Of a stretch of 64,000 nt of DNA, positions 33,630 through 46,631 are shown one piece after another. How positions within the stretch are numbered: the stretch's first letter is position 1; every line of letters begins with the position of its first letter. Both the position numbers and the translations under genes were made by a program. Source of the stretch: Malania oleifera (Eukaryota > Streptophyta > Magnoliopsida > Santalales > Ximeniaceae); NCBI RefSeq assembly GCF_029873635.1, contig NC_080418.1, positions 16,267,388 through 16,331,387 on the forward strand, written 5' to 3'. A model generated the notes under the pieces. The model worked only from the letters and a program-made list of their open reading frames with translations, was not told the DNA's origin and did no database searches.

Positions 33630-35673
33630 TGTAATGACCCAAAAAATCATGGTATTTAAATAGTAAAAGGAGGGAGGAAAATGGAAATTGAAAAGGGGGT
33701 GACAGCAAGCCTCATTGACAAATGCGAAGAGGCTTACTGGGCTCATCGACGAGAAGATATCGAGGGACTAGATTCAACTCTGAATTTTGTAGACGAGGAA
33801 TAAACGCTCGTTGATGAACTCCCTTCGTGGCCTCGTTGACGAGGTGATGTGGCTTGTCGACGAAGGCCAGTGTATAAATAGCTTAAACTCAGATTTTCAA
33901 CAGATTTTTTCGCAGAAACCCTCCTCTCTCTCTCTCTCCTTTTGATTTTCCCTCCTTCTTTCTAAGATTTTGGGTCGGATTCTCGCCGATTTGACGATCT
34001 GAGGCTGCCACGACACTCCTAGGGAAGTTCTCTTTAAGTCTGCTGGAGTGGATCGCTGGTGGGGTCAACTTGGATTTCATCTTAAATTCAGGGTAAGGCT
34101 TTTTATCCCATATTTGCCTTACCTACGGTTGTAAGAAATGTAGTACTTGAAGAAATACTAAAATTTTGTTCTAGATAATGTTATTTTCAAGGTGTTAAAC
34201 GGGGAACCCTGCGAGTGTAAACCTTGTTATACTAGGGGCTTTTCAGTAGTCAAGTAAGGGAATAAACTAAAACAGTCATTTTCCATTTAAATTACTATTA
34301 TTTAATAGAAGAATAATTTTCAGAAAACATGTGTTATATATAAGTATATTTGAGAATATGTATGCTTGGGAAAATACTGCTATTGCATAGTAATTGTGAT
34401 TTCAGGACAGAATTTATGATTTTATTCAGTTTGTGTGGCATGAATATTATTTTATGAATATTATATCATGTTAAGTTAGATTTACAGGATAAAACCTGTT
34501 TACAGTTATTTTCAGAAGTAATATGATAAATGCAGGAATTTATGATTTCCGAATACAAGAAAAATGGTATATTTATTCAGATTATTATTTATGTTATTCG
34601 GTGCAAGGCTGTGATTGATAGCCAGTGCAAGGCCGCAGTTATTTATGTTATTCGGCGCAAGGTTGTAGTTATGCATGTAATCGTTATAAGGCCGTAATTA
34701 TTATGTCATTATAGAACTCAAAAAATGCTATCAATTTATTTACGTTAAACAGTATACGTTCATGTGCTATATGTTATCAAAACCCGGATGATAGTTTTGA
34801 TAAGTTCCAGGAGCACAGTACCGTAGCTATACAATTCAGTTCAATTCAGACTTGTGCTAACCGCTCCTGCTAGTAGAGGGGGTGGGAGATGGATAGTCGA
34901 TGTGACTTTCAGTGTAGAGTTGTAGACGTCCACCTGGCAGTACGGACTAGGGTGTGGTGGGTCCTTCGTACTTACAAACATTTTTGACGTGGCAATGGTC
35001 AGCCAGCCATTGTTGGGTGTGGCCTTCGGGCTGCCCAGCCCGTCATGGGGGTAATACATGACACCAACTAGCTATTCATCCTAGGTAAATTTCAGAATTA
35101 CTAGTTATATCATATAATTTTATGAACAGTGAAATATAATATGATTTAGTAGAATTACGCAACTATATATTTACTTAATTATGTTATTATCAATATTTTC
35201 AAGCATGTGACATGTATTGTATAATTTAGCATGTAAATATTCATGTTGTCACACAACTGTATTTAGTTTATTTTCCCTTACTGAGAGGTGTCTCACCCCA
35301 ACTTAAATTATTTTTAGAAACCCAGAAAGATCGGCGGACCGAGCCCGCCGTTGAGACAGTTTTTACTACCCTGCTAGGAGGGTGAGTTTGAAGCTAGGAT
35401 TAGCTGGTTTTTGGTTTTATATTCTAGGTTTATATTTTGGAGTTTTGAGGAATGTATATATATATAAAAATAGTATATGGTGGAATGTAGATACTCTGGT
35501 ATTTTGTATTATGTGGTTGAGTGGATTGGAATTTATGTTTACTGCTGCTTAGGTTTCCGCTGTATATGACAGGTGTGTCCCCGTTACCCACGGGTTCGGG
35601 TTGACTTTGCTATGTTTTGTATTTACGATATTTAATATGATTGATTATGTAGTAAATTAGGCAGGTCGTTACA
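33630..35673 (+). mobile_element. 5' LTR of Gypsy element G, about 2.0 kb
   Basis: The LTR runs from TGTAATGACCC to GGTCGTTACA and is followed by a primer-binding site. It contains the CGTCGACG-type array, TATA box, CT leader, donor (34093), GAGAGGTGTCTCACCCC (35283-35299) and acceptor (about 35317). A tandem array around TTCGGCGCAAGG lies at 34595-34710. The bases before it (TAAGA, 33625-33629) should be the target duplication, but the partner copy has been deleted. Confidence 0.88.
33715..33941 (+). promoter_or_regulatory. LTR G promoter: CGTCGACG array, TATA, CT leader
   Basis: Motifs CATCGACGAG, CTCGTTGATGAA, CTCGTTGACGAG and TTGTCGACGAA occupy 33715-33866. The TATA box TATAAATAG at 33873-33881 follows within ten bases of the last motif. 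A (CT)n leader is at 33921-33941. Confidence 0.65.
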
Positions 35674-35676
35674 GTT

Positions 35677-35688
35677 TGGTATCAGAGC
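35677..35688 (+). promoter_or_regulatory. Primer-binding site of Gypsy G
   Basis: The sequence TGGTATCAGAGC lies three bases after the LTR end and is complementary to initiator tRNA-Met. Confidence 0.92.
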
Positions 35689-35989
35689 CTAGGATACTAG
35701 GTTCTGTAGACTTTATAATGCAACAGTAACAATACTAGAGTATAGGATAAGAGAATTTGAGGTTTGGTTTGTAGTCCAGATTCAAGACTTCCGTGATGGT
35801 TTGTGTGTCTTACCTGGAGTGACAATTTCAGGAAAGCTATGGTAAACTATTGTCGGGTTGGGTATCTTGGTTGCATGATTGAACCTTGAATTAAGATCGG
35901 GAATGATGAATCAGTTAGGGATATAATATGTTTGTTAGATGATATTGTATGGTAATAGGGTCCTAATTTAAGTTTATTATCTTTTTAGG

Positions 35990-37792
35990 ATGAACCCTGG
36001 AGGTAGTAGCGCCCATGCTAGTGGTAATGAGGGTGCTGGAGCCTCAGGTGTTGCGGGTGGTGATTCAGATGCAGTACGCGTAGCGTGGCTTAGCAAGTCA
36101 TGACTGAAATTGCAAGGAACTCCAAGGAGCAGGGTGGTCCATCTGCAGACCACGAAAGCTCGATTGAAAAGTTCATTAAGATGAATCCTCTGGTTTTCTC
36201 AGGGGGGGATTGATCCTGTAGTCACTGAAAATTGGATGCAGGAGATTGAAAAAGTATTTGCAGTGTTGCAGTGTTCTGAGAAGCAGAGGGTGCTGTTTGC
36301 TATATATAAACTGATTGGAGAGGCTGAGAGATGGTGGACGGCAGTAAAACTCCTAGAGCAGTAGAGGACAATGCCTATAAAGATGACATGAAAGCGATTT
36401 GAGAAGATATTTTTCGACAGATATTTTCCAGCCTCGTCCAGGGAAGCCAAAATAGAGGAGTTCCTGAATCTGAAGCAGGAACCGTAGACAATGCAGCAAT
36501 ACACGGTGAGGTTCATTGAGTTGTCTCGTTTCGCCCTATACATTATTCCAGATGAGATGAAGAAGGTAAGACAATTTGAAAGAGGTCTGAGGAGAGAAAT
36601 ATATAAGCAAGTGTCGATACTAAAATTGCAAGATTTTTCCTAGCTGGTAGATAGGGCATCTATGGCAGAAGTTGGAGAGAGCTTAAAGGCTGAGGAATAG
36701 AGACAAAGGAACAGATCCACACCTTCTAGTTCCTAGTAGGGGTCCAGTCGAGGTTTGTGGAAGAGAGGTGGCTACTACAGGGATCGGAGGCAGGAGTCAT
36801 GGAATCGTGGTTGTCAAGGTATGCAACCTTTTCCAGCTTGCCTGTCTTGTGGGAAAAGACACCCGAGTGAGTGTCGTGCCGGGCGAGGTATTTTCTACCG
36901 ATGTAGGGAGCCAGGACATATGATGAGAGATTATCAGGCTCAAATTGGAGCTGCTCCCGCTCCTAGACCTGCTCGGGGAGGCTATCAGGCGCCACGTTGA
37001 GGACAGTAGAGGAATATAGCTCCATCTAGAGTCTTTGTTTTGACGCCTAGTAATGCTGAGACAGTTGGCGACGTGGTGATGGGTATGGTTAGCATGCTTT
37101 CCTTTAAAGTTACTGTATTATTTGATTCAGGAGTCACATACTCGTTCATGTCTATGGGGTGCATTAAATTATGTGGGGCAGAAACACAGTTATTAGACAC
37201 TGAATTGTTAGTATCTACACCGATCGGATCAACAGTAAGGTGTAGTAGGGTGCTCCGAGGCTGTTCAATTGATATTCAGGGAAAGATTTTGTCTGCTGAT
37301 TTGATAGTGCTGGACATGCACGGGTTTGATATCATATTCAGTATGGATTAACTAGCAGCTAACTTTGCCAGTATAGATTTCTGTTTGAGAGAAGTAATAT
37401 TCAGACCTCCAGGAAGACTAGAATTCAGGTTTATAGGGTCGCAGGTGCAATCCCTACCTCAGTTAGTTTCAGCTATTTAGGCGAGGAGACTGCTCTTGAG
37501 TGGTTGTCAAAGATTCGTGGATTTTGTGAAGGAAATGTCATGGAATGAGTTGAAGCTCTCTAGTATGCTAGTAGTAAAAGAATTTACAGATGTTTTTCCA
37601 GATGAGCTACCGGGTTTGCCACCTAATCATGAGGTAGATTTTCCTATTGATCTGCTTCCAGGTACAACGCCAATTTCTAAAGCACCTTACCGAATGGCGC
37701 CCGCAGAGTTGACAAAATTAAAGAATCAGTTGCAAGATTTGCTTGATAAGGGTTTTATATGGCTCAATGTATCTTTGTGGGGAGCTCCAGTG
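35990..37792 (+). pseudogene. Gypsy G gag, protease and start of RT, truncated
   Basis: Gag starts at ATG 35990 (MNPGGSSAHASGNEG). ENWMQEIEKVFAVLQCSEKQ follows, with several stops and a frame change near 36090-36210. The zinc knuckle near 36890-36930 has lost its first and last Cys (FYRCREPGHMMRDY). The protease motif is DSGVTYSF instead of DSGATHSF. RT begins at ELPGLPPNHEVDFPIDLLPG and KAPYRMAPAEL and stops abruptly after LWGAPV at about 37792. There it meets Gypsy sequence on the opposite strand. RT active site, RNase H, integrase and 3' LTR are missing. Confidence 0.9.
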
Positions 37793-37955
37793 TTAGGAAA
37801 TTCTGAACATCCTGGAAACTCTACTCAAACTCTTAGGTCCGATTGAATCTCACATCCTTCCTCGTCAATTGTGTCAGAGAGCCAAATAACTTAGAGAATC
37901 CCTCCACGAACCGCCGGTAATACCCAGCCAGTCCGAGGAAACTTTGAACATCCTG
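37793..37955 (-). pseudogene. Gypsy element H, RT end fragment
   Basis: The minus strand reads VQSFLGLAGYYRRFVEGFSK, the well-known segment between Gypsy RT and RNase H, followed by LTRK and then degraded text. It continues, across the inserted solo LTR, from 40196 to the right. The left edge abuts plus-strand Gypsy G. Confidence 0.88.
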
Positions 37956-38077
37956 TGTAGTAACCGGGAAAAAAATAATAATAATAAAATTTAATTTAAA
38001 AAAAATATAATAATAATAAAATAATAAAATAAAATTAATTAATTAAATTAACAAGTAAAATGAATAGTATGATAAGG

Positions 38078-38112
<35 letters not shown>

Positions 38113-38119
38113 AAGCATG

Positions 38120-38163
<44 letters not shown>

Positions 38164-38212
38164 AGTAAGTTATTATGATATGTATTTAATATAAAGGTTA
38201 AAGGTATATATA

Positions 38213-38288
38213 TATATATATAAAGTGGAAAGCTTCTTCAAGAAGCTTACTTGGATATTTTTTGGAAGTGCTCTCTCTCTCTCTCTCC
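38213..38288 (+). promoter_or_regulatory. LTR promoter without array: TATA and CT leader
   Basis: A TATATAAA box at 38213-38223 is followed by a (CT)n leader at 38271-38288. The upstream 250 bases hold (AAT)n, (AT)n (about 38085-38112) and (GT)n (about 38131-38150) repeats instead of the palindrome array. Confidence 0.5.
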
Positions 38289-38949
38289 TACGACTCTCTC
38301 TCTTCTATTCCGGGCTAGTTTTACACCGGATCGACAAACCAAAGCCACCACGACGCTCCTGGCGAAGTTCTCTACAAGTCTGCCGGAGCAAATCGTCAGG
38401 GAAATGAAGTTGGATTTCATCCCAAATCCAAGGTAAGACTTTATATTCAATATTTGGATTTTTGACAGTTGAAGAAAATGATATACGCGTAAAAATACTG
38501 AACTTTAATACTGGAAATTTTCAGTTCCAGGGTATTGATTGGGAACGTTGGGAATCATCCCTAAGTTGAGGTAAGACTTTTTAAGTCGAATTTGACTTAC
38601 TGGTAGTTATAAAAAATGTTGTACGTACGAAAATACTAAACTTTAATTCTGCGAGTTTTCATTTTCAGGGTATTGAGTTGAGAACCATGTGGGTACGGGG
38701 AAGATTTTCTTAGGGGCTTTTCAGGAATCAGGTAAGGGGATAAACTAAGCTAGTTTTGTTTTGAGAAAATGTATGTATATATATATAGCATCTGGTTTCA
38801 GGAAAAATAAATATATTTATATATATGATTTATATTTGGAAAATACTGTTTAAATAATGATATGTTGAATACGTAGAAAATTTGTTTAGTGTGGCATGAG
38901 TATAAAAATGTTGTGAAATACTGTTTTTTTTTGGAATGGGGATTATATG

Positions 38950-39190
38950 GATTTCTATGATAGAAAATCGGCGTACGGGCCAAGATATTTTTATATGTAT
39001 ATGTGATTTGCCGGCGTATGGGCCGTGCTATGTGGATGAGATTTGCCGACGTACGGGCCGTGCTATGTGATTTGCCAGCGTACGGGCTGTGTTATGTGAT
39101 TTGCCAGCGTACGGGCTGTGCTATGTGATTTGCCGGCGTACGGGCCGTGCTATGTTAAAATGTGTAATACCGGCGTACAGGCCGATGATT
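38950..39190 (+). repeat. Tandem repeat inside the solo LTR (GGCGTACGGGCCGTGCTATG units)
   Basis: About six units of 28-35 bases with core GGCGTACGGGCCGTGCTATG are present. The same array in reverse lies at 2820-3030. CG density is far above the surroundings. Confidence 0.85.
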
Positions 39191-40191
39191 TTTATGATAC
39201 ACGTATATATGTGAAATGATATGATTGATGTGAAAATAAATGATATGAGATATTTATGTATCACGGTTTTAGTATATGTATATGATATCAGAACCTGGTT
39301 GGCTTAGTCTAGGCTAGCACTTGCACGGTACCGTTGCTATGTGTCCATGGTCCTCGTGATCATGATATCTGTGTTAACGCCACTGTACGGAGTGGTGTGA
39401 GATTGGATGGTCGATGTGGTTATTTTCAAGAAGTGTGCTGTTATCGGCCCTGGTGTACGGACCAGTCTGGGTAGACCCATCGGACCTACAGACTACTGTT
39501 TGACTTGGCAGTGGTCGGCCAACCATTGTCAGGTCCTGCCTTCGGGCCATACAACCCAGTCATGTGGGGGTAATACATGACAACAGCCAGCTAACCTACC
39601 AGGATTGTTTTTATGTTATTATTATTATGATGTGAGATGAGAAATGTTTATGAAAATGTAGTATGTTCTGCCATGTTTTGATATGCATATGTTTTCCCAG
39701 ATTTGATAAACAGTATTGAATATGTTATGTATGGTATATGTAGAACACAGAATACTCATGTTGCCACACACTGGTATTAGTTTATTTCCCTTACTGAGAG
39801 GTGTCTCACCCCTAAATCTTATTAACTTTTCAGGAGCCCCGGATAGGAGAGCGGGAAAAGCCCCGCTGATATAGTACGGTCTATCTACCCTTTTTGAAGG
39901 GTAAGTTTTGTAGGGACAGTTAGATTTTGTGGGAAATGTCCCTAGGTTTTATTTTTGGGATGTATATATGAAAATACAGTGATTGTAGTAACTCTGGTAT
40001 ATTGTGGTATATGGTATTGAGATGTACATGTTTGTATATTTTCTGCTGCTAGGGCTTCTGCTTGATGCTTTGATATATCCCTAGTGCCCACGGGCCTAGG
40101 TGGATTGTGACCTGCTGAGCTGGAATGTAAGATGTGATGATAATTTATATAAAAAAAAAATATATATGCGAAAAAGGAGTAGGTCGTTACA

Positions 40192-42122
40192 TCCTGCACG
40201 CTCTTCGATTTGACCCAGTCAACCACGGCTTCAATCTTACCTAGATCAACTGAGATACCACCTCCCAACACAACATGGCCAAGAAATGCGACCTACTTCA
40301 ACCAAAACTCACATTTCTTCAACTTGGCATATAACTTCTTTTCCCGTAGTACCTAAAGCACCAACCTCAAATGGTTTTCATGCTCTTTCAGACTCCTAGA
40401 GTATACCAGAATATTGTCAATGAATACCACTACAAATTGGTCCAAGCATTCATGAAAAACCCTGTTCATTAGGTCCATAAATACCACTGGAGCGTTAGTT
40501 AACCCAAATGGCATGACCAGGAACTTGTAGTGACCATATCAGGTTTGAAAGGCAGTCTTCGTAACATCCTCAGTCCTAAATTTCACTTGATGATACTTTG
40601 ACCATAAATTGATCTTCGAAAAGACCTGCATTCCCTGCAGCTGGTCAAATAGATCATCTATACGAGGCAATGGGTATTGGTTCTTCAATGTTACCTTGTT
40701 GATCTCACGGTAATCAATGAACATTCTCATTGACTCGTCCTTCTTCTTAACGAACAATACTAAAGCTCCCTAGGACGAAACACTAAGTCTGATAAAGCCT
40801 TTATCCAGTAGTTCCTGTAACTGCTCCTTCAACTCTTTAAGTTCAGCTGAAGCCATCAGGTATGGAGCTTTAGAAATCGGTGCCTTGCTTTGCAGCAATT
40901 CAATAGCGAAGTTCAACTCACAATTCAATAGCCACATACAAATCCTCATCCATCACTTGGGTTTCAACCCCACACAATTTCACAAAATTTGCAGATATAA
41001 AGGAGTGGGTTGCTCCTGAATCGAATAAGATAACAACTCTATTTGAAAACAGTAACATGGTACCTGTCACCACGTTGCCAGCGTGTTCTACATCTGTTGG
41101 AATAAGAGAGTACACCTTTGCCTAAACTGTGTTTCCCTGAGGCACCTAATTCTTTTCCCAATTCTGACTCAGTGCAAGCGTGTTATTCATCTACGTACAA
41201 CAGTTTTAAGACACATGGCTCGGTTCGCCACATTGGTAACAGTTACTCGTGAACTGACACTCACAATCATGCCACCTGTGGCACTAGATAGAATGCTCGT
41301 GAGTTAATCCCCCTGTGGACCCCGCGGTTCCGCACCCTGGCGATTACCCGTACCATAGTTTTGCTTCTTCCATTGTCCTTGTCGAGAACCAGCTTGAGAA
41401 CCAGAAGGTACTGGCCTCTTCTTCTGTTCCTGCACCACCTCGTCCTCCTGGAGACCAACCTCAATCACAACGGCTTTATTCACCAGAACAGAAAACTCCT
41501 GAATCTGTAGCATTCCTACTAGCTTACGAATATCCTTTTTCAGACCCTTTTTGAACCTTCAAGTCTTCTCGTACTCGTTCGAGATCAAACATGGCACAAA
41601 GCGACAGAGCTCAATATATCTGGCTGCGTATCTTTGCATCGCCAGGGTCCCCTGAGTCAGACTTGAGAGTTCGTCTTCTTTTGCGTCACGTACGGGACTC
41701 GAGAAGTATCTCTCGAAGAATACCTTCTTAAAATGGCGCCACGTCATCCCTTATGAATTAGTTCTCTACTCCTCTAGCCGACTCATAGCCAACCACCACC
41801 TCTCAGCTTCTCCTGCCATCTAAAATGTAGTATAGAGAACTTTCTGCTCGTCAGTGCAGTGTAGAACTTTCAGTATCTTTTCTGTCCTTTGCACCCAGTT
41901 CTCCGCTACAAACGGGTCGGATCCTTCAGTAAACGTTGGAGGAGGCATGAGGGTGAACTTCTCAATGGTGCAACCCGCAACCATAGGTGGACACTCCCAT
42001 CCCCTAACACTTCACTCGATCTTCTGCATAATCTGCTTGGTCAATCCCCGAGGCATGGAATGTGACCCTTCACTCGCAGTCCCCTCTGAGCTACTATCCC
42101 AGTTGCTATCCTTGGCCTCCAT
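40192..42122 (-). pseudogene. Gypsy H gag, protease and RT (broken)
   Basis: Reading leftward, gag starts at the Met near 42120 (MEAKDSNWDSSSEG). Gag fragments with FFERYFSSPVRDAK lie at 41559-41747. The protease at 40918-41115 keeps an intact DSGATHSF. RT at 40539-40757 shows [16 protein letters not shown] and [16 protein letters not shown]. The RT active site near 40413-40424 reads FIDN instead of the family's (Y/F)IDD, so one catalytic Asp is lost. Stops and shifts break the frame several times. The protein continues left of the solo LTR at 37955. Confidence 0.9.
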
Positions 42123-42434
42123 ACTAAAAATAGTATAGGGATAGGCTAGTATTGCTTTATCATAGAACAATTAACACAATCATTGTAGGATATTTATGTT
42201 AACTTTTAGACTCTCAAGTCCAGGTTTTTCCTACCGCACAAACACGAAACTGTCAATGGTTTGTCACGATTTTATTGAAATCGTCATTCTAGGAAAAACA
42301 CAAAATACCGCCAATGAATCCCTGTCTAACTACAAGACAACCCTCGACCTACTCCACCCATTATCTACATCCTTACTTTGGTATGTTCATATAATCATGC
42401 CTAACCAAGTCTACAAGACCTAACAACCTCGTTA

Positions 42435-42446
42435 GCTCTGATACCA
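42435..42446 (-). promoter_or_regulatory. Primer-binding site of Gypsy H
   Basis: The minus strand reads TGGTATCAGAGC, three bases from the LTR end at 42450. It sets the element's direction as leftward. Confidence 0.9.
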
Positions 42447-42449
42447 AGT

Positions 42450-43641
42450 TGTCATGCCCCGAACCTGGAAATGCGACCTAGGGTGTGATTTAGTAACCTA
42501 ACTTGTCCCTGCATCATACAACTTCCATGATACTACACAATATAAGGGTCCAACCGCGTAGGGTTCACGTATACCCTATCCATTATCACATACACAATAT
42601 ATACGTAGCGAAAAATTCAACCTAATACATTCATAAAACCACACTAGAGTCTATACAAAACAGGATCTAATTCCCCAAAATACATAACATACCCCAGGTG
42701 TCTACATAACCCAAAATGACAACCTGACCAATGATCAGTACTTACACAAGTACTTCTACATAGCTAACCAACCACCACACTCCTGAAACGCTAGGACGCT
42801 AGTGTCGGCTACTTGAAGGACCTGAAAGACACTTGTATGATAGGGGTGAGACATCTCTCAGTAAGGGAGAAACAAGTTATATCAGTGTGTGGGCATATGA
42901 GTGTTATTTTAACAGCAAAAAATAATACTTCACAATTCCAGTATTTTCACAACACAGATCTAGTATAGTTCACAATGCAATTCGAGTATAGTTCACAACA
43001 CAGTGAATTCACAAACACATAGTATATATTTCACAACACATATCCACATTAGAATTAAATTGGATGTCCCAAATCATCGTTAACAACCTAGATGAGCAAC
43101 TCGTCGGAACTAAACACATCAGAATTAAACCGGATGTCCCAACTCATCGGTAACAACCCAGATGAGCGACTCGTCAGAATTAAAACTGGATTTCAGACCC
43201 ATTAGAATTTAACCGGATGTCTCGGCCCATAGGTAGCGAACCGGATGCCCTAGCTCGTTGGTAATTAAACCGGATGCTCAGCTCGTCGGTAATTAAATGG
43301 ATGCTCACCATATAATAAAAATCATCAAATAGAATCCTCGGTATTTAACCGATATTAGTTTTCCATAGATTCTTGAAAACAGTTCCTATATCTCATTTCA
43401 CGATTTCATAACTCAACTCATTTCAATTTACCAACTCATGTCACACCTATTTGGGTAACCAACAATCACATCATAATTAATCCTAGAATACAGTTTAATA
43501 TAAAATGCCTTACCTCGATTTCAGAACAAAACCTGAAAATCGTCAAAACGAAGATCTGATCTGCTATAACTGTAGAGATTCCTTCCCTGATCCATGTAGT
43601 AACGTCGGATCGTCGATTTGGGTAACAAATAGCCCCAAATA

Positions 43642-43699
<58 letters not shown>

Positions 43700-44063
43700 C
43701 GAGTTCTAGAGAAAGAGAGAGAGAGGATTTTGGTTTCTTCTCTATTAAGAAATGAAATAGATATTTATAACTTAGTTGACCCGGCCAGCCTCGTCGACGA
43801 GACAACGTCCTCATCGACGAGCATAAGAAGGGAGTTCATTGATGACGGAGTTGGCCTCGTTGATGAGCCTGAGATTTCAGAATTCCCAAAATATCTTGGT
43901 ACTCCCTCGTCAAAGAACCTTTGAATTTCATCATTGAGCTGTAGAAGTGACTTCATCGACGAGAGAAGGAGCCTCGTTGATGAGCCCTGCTGTTTTTTCC
44001 CTTTTTAATTTCCTTCCCCTTTCTTATTTATTTAATCCAAAATTCTCAGGTCGGGTTCTTACA
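42450..44063 (-). mobile_element. 5' LTR of Gypsy element H, 1.6 kb
   Basis: The LTR runs from TGTCATGCCCC to GGGTTCTTACA. It has GAGATGTCTCACCCC (a variant of the shared block, about 42843-42861), acceptor-like CAGG near 42832, donor near 43512, (GA)n at 43644-43692, TATA at 43761-43770 and the CGTCGACG array up to 43980. Tandem GGATGTCC.../CTCGTCGG repeats fill about 43040-43310. It abuts Copia F coding sequence at 44064. Confidence 0.9.
43644..43980 (-). promoter_or_regulatory. LTR H promoter: CGTCGACG array, TATA, long GA/CT leader
   Basis: About seven motifs (CTCGTCGACGAG, CATCGACGAG, CTCGTTGATGAG and variants) occupy 43790-43980. The TATA box is at 43761-43770 (minus). A pure dinucleotide run of about 49 bases is at 43644-43692. 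Confidence 0.62.
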
Positions 44064-44147
44064 GAGTTAGAAGAAGAAGTCTACATGACGATACCGCCAG
44101 GTTTCAGTAAAAAAGGTGAAGAAGACAGAGTATGTTAACTCAAGAAG
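44064..44147 (+). pseudogene. Copia element F, fragment 2
   Basis: It reads ELEEEVYMTIPPGFSKK, then a stop, then LKK: the RT segment directly before the YGLKQ motif. About 87 codons that should precede it are absent, judged against the same stretch in Copia E. Confidence 0.9.

Positions 44148-46631
<2,484 letters not shown>

Larger units (their letters stand above)
37956..40191 (+). mobile_element. Solo Gypsy LTR (family A) inserted in Gypsy H
   Basis: It runs from TGTAGTAACC to GGTCGTTACA and is flanked by the 5-bp duplication TCCTG (37951-37955 and 40192-40196). It is the same family as LTR A at 1815-3982. It splits the H polyprotein exactly between SVQD and VQSFLGLAG. Unlike its relatives it lacks the CGTCGACG array, having AT and GT microsatellites upstream of the TATA box instead. 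It also carries two donor modules. Confidence 0.95.

Noticed and set aside
38950-39190. CRISPR-like direct repeats
   Set aside because: Units are contiguous and degenerate with no unique spacers, and they lie inside a plant LTR.
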